Shown here: in pieces, positions 50,701 through 59,700 of the stretch | How the letters are laid out: each line of letters starts with the position of its first letter | How positions within the stretch are numbered: position 1 is the stretch's first letter | Source of the DNA: Mytilisepta virgata | Taxonomy: Eukaryota > Mollusca > Bivalvia > Mytilida > Mytilidae | Length of the DNA stretch: 64,000 bases | Direction of reading: 5' to 3' | Assembly: GCA_028015205.1 (NCBI GenBank) | Contig: CM051508.1 | Location: 13,286,001-13,350,000, forward strand | Notes under the pieces: generated by a model | Told to the model about the DNA's origin: nothing | What the model saw: the letters and a program-made list of their open reading frames with translations, nothing else | Database searches by the model: none | Position numbers and translations under genes: made by a program

Positions 50701-53700
50701 CAATCCGATGCTTATGACAAGCACGGTAAAAGTAATATATCTTCAGTAGTTCTTGATATTCCGTTACCTGCCTGTGATTTTGTACTTACATGTGAGAAAT
50801 TATGTGTGTTATTGCATGATTATTGTTCTGTGATCATTTTGATCCTGACGTCATCAATTTTATTTCGAAAAAATTTAAATATGAAAAGCAACTTTGCTGT
50901 AATAATTTAAAATGAGATACATTTACTATGTAGGCCAAATAAAATGAAATATCTAGTTCTCAGACACACCCACCTGACTTAACAAGTCGCCAAAAGAATA
51001 AGTTTATTTGGTTTATGGAAAAAAATTGCCTCTGTACCAGTATTTTTTTTTTTAATTTGACACAAAAGTACTTTTCAGGTTCTGCCGACCCATATTCAAT
51101 CTTCAAGTGTTTCAAATGGGATTTGTATGTTGCCAAAATAAAACAACTAATCTGAAAATCTCTTGCCTCTTTTGACAGGAAATAACTTACAAAAATGAAT
51201 TCCCTACCTACCTTGCTGTTTTAAAAATAATTGTCTGAGAACTAGAGAATTTATTTTAGATCACCTCAGCTCTCTTTATCTCACTGTTGAAGGGACCACT
51301 GTAAATTCAGAAATTATTGCGATATTTTTAGTATTGCTAAAAATGCGACAGGGCTTTAATCGCAATAATTTAAACTTGCATTTTGGAATTTTTTATATGA
51401 ATGAAGCGGGATTTTTCTCAATATCGCAAAAATTAAAATGGCATTTTGGTCTAAAATTACAAAATCGCAATAATAAATGCACGCAATAATTTCTGAATTT
51501 ACAGTATTCAAAATGATTTGGTTTAATTGGAATTTTCAGTTATAAAGAATAAATATAGTGGAAAGTCAGTGTCTGGATATTTCCTCAGTGCCCCAGAAAT
51601 GCTTCGTTTTAGTGTCTTTTATGCTAATAAATTGGTCTGATACATTTTAGATATACTTTTCGAAAGTCAGATGTGCTCATCCTGTAACGGCTACGCAAAA
51701 GTATTGAATATTGAAGCAGTTGTGCTTCACTTAGTTCTTTTGCATTTTCAGTTGACAGTGTTTCTGTAAATGACTATAATACAGGTAGTCCCGTTCTCTA
51801 GAAATTCATGGTGGAAACCAGATAATGTTTTAAAAAGTCAGCACTCTGTTTGCTCTCAATAGATTTAGACCCAGGACATAATTAGAATCATATGAGGTTG
51901 CCGTTATACACTTTAAATAACTGCAAGTAATCTAAGCTCGGCAATTGTAGTTTACACCCTTGGAAATTTTTTTTTTAGGTTATATACTTATCATTAAAAA
52001 CTGTAGGTCTCCTACCCCATGATTACAGAAAATATCTGTACTGGCTCTGTTTCCTGCATGGTGCAACCATAGTATGATGTAATGTGTTTTTGTGAATATT
52101 TTGTAATTCTCTTGTGAATATATGTGTAATTATTCCTAATATTGTCTGGACAAATGTACTTTTGTAAAATTTTTGTAAATAATCCCAATATCATCTGATG
52201 TATTTTTTAAAATAATTCCTGATATTGTCTGATGTAATGTATTTTTGTGAATATTATTGTAATTATTGACAATATTGTTAGATTGATGGATTTATATCAG
52301 ATAAAGTAATATGATGTCTGTAATGATGTTTTTTTTTTTTGCTTTCTAACAATATATTGGTAACCATAGCAACCAGTAATTTACCATATTTATTTTTTAT
52401 AGATTAATATAAAATTAAAACTACATATATATCATTAATATCATACAAAATGTAATAAAATTTATGAGAAATCTTTACATATATAATAAACCATTTTTGT
52501 GTTGCCTGTGGAATGCATAGTCGACACATAGGGATCACTATCTGTCGTCCGTCGTCTTGCGTCGTCACACTTTTCTTCTATCCTCAACTACTCGTAAACT
52601 GCTCAAAGGAATTTATACTTCATTTTTAGAAAATTTTAATATCTTTTGTAAAAATTAATGTCCGCAGGCGACACATGTCTTCCTTGGAAGACTCACATTT
52701 TTAAATACATCCATAATAAGGAAATATTCATAAACTCCTAAAAAATGTGAACTCATAAAGAAATGTTATTTTTAATACAAAAATGTATTAAAGATTATAA
52801 CTTTTTAGATAGGTTAGCTAATATTCTGTTATCACGTTTTAGTTGTTTTTTTTTTTTTTTTTGCTTTTTAGGGGTCATAAACAGATCATATATAATGGAA
52901 CAAACAAAGTTCATAACTTTTACAGAAAATAATATCAAATTCATTTCAGCTTTGGAAGAATTAAAGACTCTAGGGCAGAGTCATAGACAACGTAGTCCTG
53001 ATGCTAGTCTCAAAACCCCGAGAGGTTCCGCAAGGATGAAATCCCCTACTAAGCCTCCAGCAACACCTATTGGGTCAAGGGGAAGGTCACCTGTGAAATC
53101 TCCTGCAAAAAGTCCTGCACCTGATAGGCTTTCTCCTACTAAAGATGGGAGGATTTCAGATGGGGGGAGGGGTTCTCCTGAAAAACAACCTTCTGTGTCT
53201 TTTCATGAAGAAGCTGGGTCAAGGAAAGGTTCTGCTGGAGGCTCTAAAGGGGATGCATCAACAGAAAATGTTCAGAAAGGTTAAAATCTAGATTGTAGAT
53301 GTCAGGGTTGAAATTAATTCTAATAAATAATGAATTGATGTGGTGGTGTGAATGGTAATAAAATTGAATGGGCTAATATAAATTAGTTCAGGATAGAAAT
53401 TGACAAGTATTGATGGATTTTATTAATTATTTGAAATACTTACTTATATTTACAGCTGTTTTTTTTTAGCAGGTGTCAGATCTAACAGTGTAACAGTTTT
53501 CACTAAACAATTGCAGCAAATTTCTCATTTCAAAATCTAAAAGGGGGGGGTGTACTTTCTAATATCATTCTTGTCATATCTAGGACACTGTATTAAAAAT
53601 TAGTAAAAAACGGAAATTGACAGGTGTATGATAGCTAATTATGAAACATATATTGGAGTTATTTTATAAGTTTTCGGTTAAACAAAGTTCCTGGTAAAAG

Positions 53701-56700
53701 AGCTCGTTTTAAATATGAGGAAAATATATACTTATCTTTGTAATTCAAATACTGCATATTTAGTAAATTGCAAAATATATTAAAAACATGCAGTTACTTC
53801 CCTTTAATTGGTTGCATGAACAGCAGCCAGGACTGCTTTTCAGTATTTTTCAAGATAATGTATACACATAGGGTGCTGGATAAAAGTTATTTCAGCCTGA
53901 TTTTATTTAATATGCAGAAAAATGAAACTGGTGTTGATAATCTGTGTTAAAAATTACTCCTGTGTGGTGTTTTGACAATTCAGTTTTGACAATTTAATTT
54001 TAAACCATGAAATGGAAATTTACACATGTCCAAAAGGAGATGGAAATGTCATTAAGTCTTATGTAGTCTAATAAATTTTCTAAAGAAGTCTAAATACACA
54101 CATACTTATCTCTCTTAGTCACAACAGTTGGTTATTTACAAAATGCTGAGTTATTTCAAAATTTGTGGAATCGGAGTCAATGAAATAGATGATGTGGGTG
54201 TATTACCATATTTATATACATATACCTTTTGTTGAAATTTTAATAGTGGTTATGAAGGAGATTGAAAATTAGTTTTGAAAGCATATTTTGCAGCTATACC
54301 CATATGTAATGAGGAACCAGAGTGAGTTATCTTTTCCTAACCAATGTAGGTAAGGGAGATAATTAAATTATCTCCCTTTTGTCCTGAGGCTAAAAGGGAG
54401 ACAAATTTATTATCTCCCTTACCTACATTGGTTAGGAAAATATAAATCACTCTGGTTTCTCAGTAACTAGAATTAATTAAACAAACTAAGGAAATAATAT
54501 TACAGCAAATCACATTCCTGGTTTTTTTTTAAATAAAAACGAAAAATGAGAATAATTAACATTATCAGATGTTATGCATGAGAGTGATAAGAACGTGAAA
54601 TACCAAAATGAAAAGTAAATGATTTTGTTCATTTTTAGCAAAGAAAGGAAGGAGTCCTTCCCCAAAGACAAAAACAAAATCGAGGACTCCTTCACCTAAG
54701 GCTAAAACTAAATCAAGAAGGAGTCCTTCACCAAAAGCCAAAGATGATGAAGCTAAGGACAAAAATACAAAGAAAGGTTAAAAAATTTACAAGTAGATCT
54801 TAACATACACTGCATGCTCACCAAAATAATTTTTTGTCCGTGTATTGAAGTATATCAGTCATATTTGCTATTGTATAATTAAAAGTAGAATCCCAACTTT
54901 TATGAGTTTTTACAAGAATTTAGGCTGCTCAAGATTCCTTCTTGAGAGTTATTAATTATTAGAAACCTGTTCCCCTATGTACTGTCCCTTTGAGTGAAAT
55001 ATGACATTTTTTAATTGGGCATGATGTGAATCCATTAAGGCCAAGACTTTCACTTTATCCAAGATATTATTCTTTTTCTAATACAGTCAAACCTGTCTAT
55101 AAAGGCCACCCAATGGACCAGAAAAAAGTTCCCTTTATAAGCAGGCACCCTCTATACAGAGGTTAATTTTACATACTTTTTTCATGAATGGGACTTTTTC
55201 ACTGTGTCCTTGCTTAATAGAGGTGTCTTTAAAGCAGGTTTGACTTGTACTTTCTATTCATGATCAGTTTGGCTTTTGACAAAACATTTTGTCCTCTAAA
55301 TTCATATTCATAGAATTCAACTGGTATATTTCACACAGACAAAAAAATAGATCAAGCATGTTACACAAGCTTTTTCTTAGATTTCATATTGCTTATTAAG
55401 GCACACACTATTTTTATTTGGATCTATTACTTTCATATATTATCCAATATGGATAATCTGAATGAAATTGTGAACAATACACTTGAAAATATACATTGTA
55501 GTTACATTTTTTAAACTTAATCTTTCGTATATTTCTTCATATTCAATATTCTCTAATATACTGCGGCCATTTTGGCGAAGTGGTATATGTAGTGAAGCAT
55601 GACTGCAATTAATGATCACTAGCCTATCAGCTCGGATGTTACTAGTTTTGACTTACTCTCTTGAAGCCTCAGTTCTTTGAATGGATTTGTGACATTTTGA
55701 AATTCTAAATTCTAGAATAATAAGATAAAATTTGGTTTGTTAATGAGGAACCAGAGTGAGTTATCTTTTCCTAACCAATGTACGTAAGGGAGATAATTAA
55801 ATTCCTTCCCTTTTGTCCTGAGGCTAAAAGGGAGACAAATTTATTATCTCCCTTACCTACATTGGTTGGGAAAATATAACTCACTCTGGTTTGTTAATTA
55901 CTATGATAGAGTTATCAAAGAAAGCATAAAAATTTTACAATTCTTTGTAAAGGTTATTATTTTTACATCAAATATGATGCTGAATGGGGATTCCTATGGA
56001 AGAATAAGTGCAATTCAGAAAATTGAAAAGAGTGAAAATGTTAAATTACAACATAAAATTTCCAGCTTTTGCACTTTTCACGCTCATTGGAGTTGCAAAA
56101 AAGGGAGATAACTTTTTGTGTTTCTGGTTAAGTTACATGTAAGGGATAATCCGAACAAATAAAATATTGCATAAATGGAAGACTTCATTCAATGTACTTT
56201 TCCCTAATTTGTACAGATATGTAGATTGTAGGAAACTTCATTGTTTGAGAAGTCTATAATTGGAAGTTGATATTAACTCTTCAGAGAATTCTGTGTTGAA
56301 ATTAAAAAAGAGGGTGACACCTTACATCTAATACTCATAAACTTTCTTTTTGTCAAACATATCATAATATTTGTGAGTTATGTCCCTTGAGATTCAATTT
56401 TGCTTTTGCATCACTGATGCTTACAGATTTATTTTAACTAAGGGACGAGATCAAAAGTTCAATGTCGGATAAAAAACTTAATTCAAATAGTTTGAGGGTG
56501 GGGGGGGGGGGGGGTAAAAATCACTGCAAGTTTTGTTATCTGACATCGATTTTTGAATATGCGCGTATTGGTCAATCAATTTTTCCCAAATTAAGTTAAG
56601 AGGGGGGGTGGGGGGTCAGTAAAAAAACTATGTGAATTAAGTTTTTTATCCGACATTGAACTTTTGATCTCGTCCCTAATATAGCATGTTTTATGTAGCA

Positions 56701-59700
56701 TCTAACAATTATATATATATATATATATTGTATTAACCTCAAATTAATTGATTTTGTACTCTCGTGCATGGAATGTGCTTTATTATCTAAGAATTTATTT
56801 ATATCATTATTAATTTATATTTATACAGTCTTTTTGGTAAAAAGTAGAATAAAAAAAAATTATTAAATTTGATTCACTTATTAATATATGACTCTTCAGA
56901 TTTAAAAGTAACATGCAGAAAAAAATGTCACTGAAACAAAATCACCATCCAATTAGAATTTCTGAGACAACGTTTAAATACTTTGTTTTCAGTTATACAG
57001 AGATGGTGACATAATCAGCAATTAACAAAGAAATTATGTTCAAACTGAAATCAGTCTTGAACTTGCAATGAGGTGCAAGATTTTTTTTCTGTTATGTTAA
57101 GATGAAGAACGGCAATTAAAGAGCTGTTCCTTTTGCTTTAACTTTAGTCACATCAAGATGTGGATTTTATGTCAAGATTTTATCCTATATCATTACTTTT
57201 TATTGAATCTGTGCTGAAAATTTCTAAAACTTCCATCATTACTTTTTTTTCTTTTTAGCTCACCTGGCTATGCCAGGGTGAGCTTTTGCCATCACTTTGC
57301 GTCCGTCGTCCGTCCGTCGTCCGTCGTCCGTCCGTCCGTCCGTCGTTAGCTCACTTTAAAAAATCTTCTCCTCTGAAACTACTGGAGGGATTGGTTTGAA
57401 ACTTTATAGTAATCATCTATGACATATCCTGTACAAACGATCCTCATTTTATTATGATCCGATGAAAAACATGGCCACCGGTGCTAAAAATAGAACATAG
57501 GGGTAAATTGCAGTTTTTGGCTAATAACTCGAAAACCGATGCAAATATGAAAAATCTGACATGGGGTAAAAATGATCATCATGAAGAGATCTACCTACTG
57601 TCCAATTTTGAAGAAAATCTGACTACCCGTGTTGGAGTTATTGCCCTTTTTTCATAAAATTTTCAAAATTTTTGCATTTTTTATTTTTTATTTCAAAAAG
57701 TGTAACAGATAGAGGTCAAGTGTAAATAGCAAAAATGTTCAGCATATTGAGATCTACCCATCGTGATTTTTTGAAGAAAAACCAAAAACCCTTGTAGGAG
57801 TTATTGCCCTTTTTAGGTGAAATTTTCCGAATCTTAATATTGTTTGTCTGTTATTTCAAAAAGTATTGAAGATAGAAGTTAAGTGTAAATTACAAATATG
57901 TTAATCATGATGAGATCTACCTACCCTATAATTCTGAAGAAAATCTTAGGACCGCTATTGGAGTTATTGCCCTTTTTAGGTCAAATTTTGCGAATTTTAC
58001 ATTGTTTGTCTGTTATTTCAATAACTATTGAAGTTAGAGGTTAAGTGTAAATAACAAAAATGTTTAGCATGATGAGATCTACTAACCCTGCAATTTTGAA
58101 GAAAATCTTAGGACCCCTATTGGAGTTATTGCCCTTTTTAGGTAAACTTCCAAATTTTTATATTGTTTGTCTGTTATTTCAATAACTATTGAAGATAGAG
58201 GTTAAGTGTAAAAAACAAAAATGTTTATCATGATGAGATCTACTTACCTGGCAATTTTGAAGAAAATCTTAGGACCCCTGTTGGAGTTCAAAATTTTTCA
58301 ATTTTGCATTTTTTGTGTTTTATTTTGAAAACTATATATACAGAGGTTGTGAAAATTGATGAAATGTTTGTAACGTTAAGATCTGTCAAAAATCAAAAAA
58401 TGATGTAAATCCTTGCAAAAGTGAGAAAGCTATATGGTGATTTTTAGGTCCATTCAGGTCTAAGTCCGCGTTCAGGTCTTTAGCGTGACCCGATTTTATA
58501 CGACTTCCTGTGACTGGTAAGCATGGATGTTTCTGAAATTTACAAACACAAAATGTAGGAAAAAAAACATAATTAAGCCCTTTTCATGTTTTCAATCATA
58601 TATATGATCTGTGTCCTAAGGCCAAGATCAAGAAAATACACATGTATTACAGAAATTGAGGGGTGGACAATGGTAAACATTCACTAAAGTATCGATTGTG
58701 CCCCTGCGTCCACCTAGTATATTACTGATTGATGACTCAACAGGTCCACGGATGGCTCCGTAGAAAGAATGTGTTCAACATGCGCTGGAATTCTTAAATA
58801 TTAAGTACATAAAAGAAAGGATGACCAGGAATTTCCACTATGATAGAAAACAAACCCACTTCCCACGTCTTTTGGTTCAGATACTACTACTAGAAACCAA
58901 AAATTAATACCCTTTATATAACCACAAAGAAATATTGATGCAATATAAATATACAGAATATTCAGGGGAATAATATAGTCTCTCTCTCAGGTATGTAAAC
59001 TTTTTTAATTTTAACTGTTGATAAGTCAGAATTGTGTATGGCTCATCTCATAAATAAATGGGCCTGCCCCGCACAATTCTTTTCTTTCTTTTGTCCAATC
59101 TTTGTGGCCTGGTATAATTGGGAAGGGGGTCAATGTAAAGATGTGTTTACAAGGGGAAGTGCTGCCCAAATTTTTTTCAAGTTTTGGGAGTCTTGGTTTT
59201 TAAAGATCTAGATTTACATTGGTTTATTCGCAACTCCTTCCAGAATTTTTGTGTTCATTTACTCGCCCACACTTTTTCGATTTGTTGAGCTCAAGTGTTG
59301 TTGAGCAGGCAACACACGTGTTCCCTGGAACACCCATCCCTAAGATATATATACAATAAACACATGTGCATGCGCATAAAGAAAAATAATAATGGTGCAC
59401 CAAATGTACAAGTCTTAGTTTATATCTCAGTTACTATACATAATAGGATCAACTTATTGTACATCCATCTCAAAAGGCAGGTCAGCATCCAGGCAAAATT
59501 AGGTCACTTTGACCTATATTTTCGCCATCAGTGACTTGCATTCAAGTTTACATCCGAGTTCAAATCTCAGTCACTGTACATGGTAGGAACAATTTATCTT
59601 GCACATGCATGCATCTCTGATGCTAGGGATATTGCAATCTTACCAGTAAACCATTAATTTCAAATTAAATGACATAACGAAGCGGACTCTGTAATTGTTG

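Larger units (their letters stand above)
50726..52949 (+). other. ODAD4: ODAD4 intron after the giant exon
   Basis: Holds a TACTGTAAATTC MITE and a short GCCTGTGG element; otherwise AT-rich without exons. Confidence 0.5.
54777..57256 (+). other. ODAD4: First half of the last ODAD4 intron
   Basis: Contains three MITEs and a degraded SINE head; no exon recognised. Confidence 0.5.

Noticed and set aside
50726..50910. C-terminal extension of the giant exon to the TAA
   Set aside because: After the donor CACG/GTAAAA the composition shifts from charged to hydrophobic; more likely intron, although an unspliced isoform cannot be excluded.
52763..52949. Open frame upstream of the KSP-rich exon
   Set aside because: AT-rich intron sequence with a T tract and a strong acceptor at its end; no coding character.
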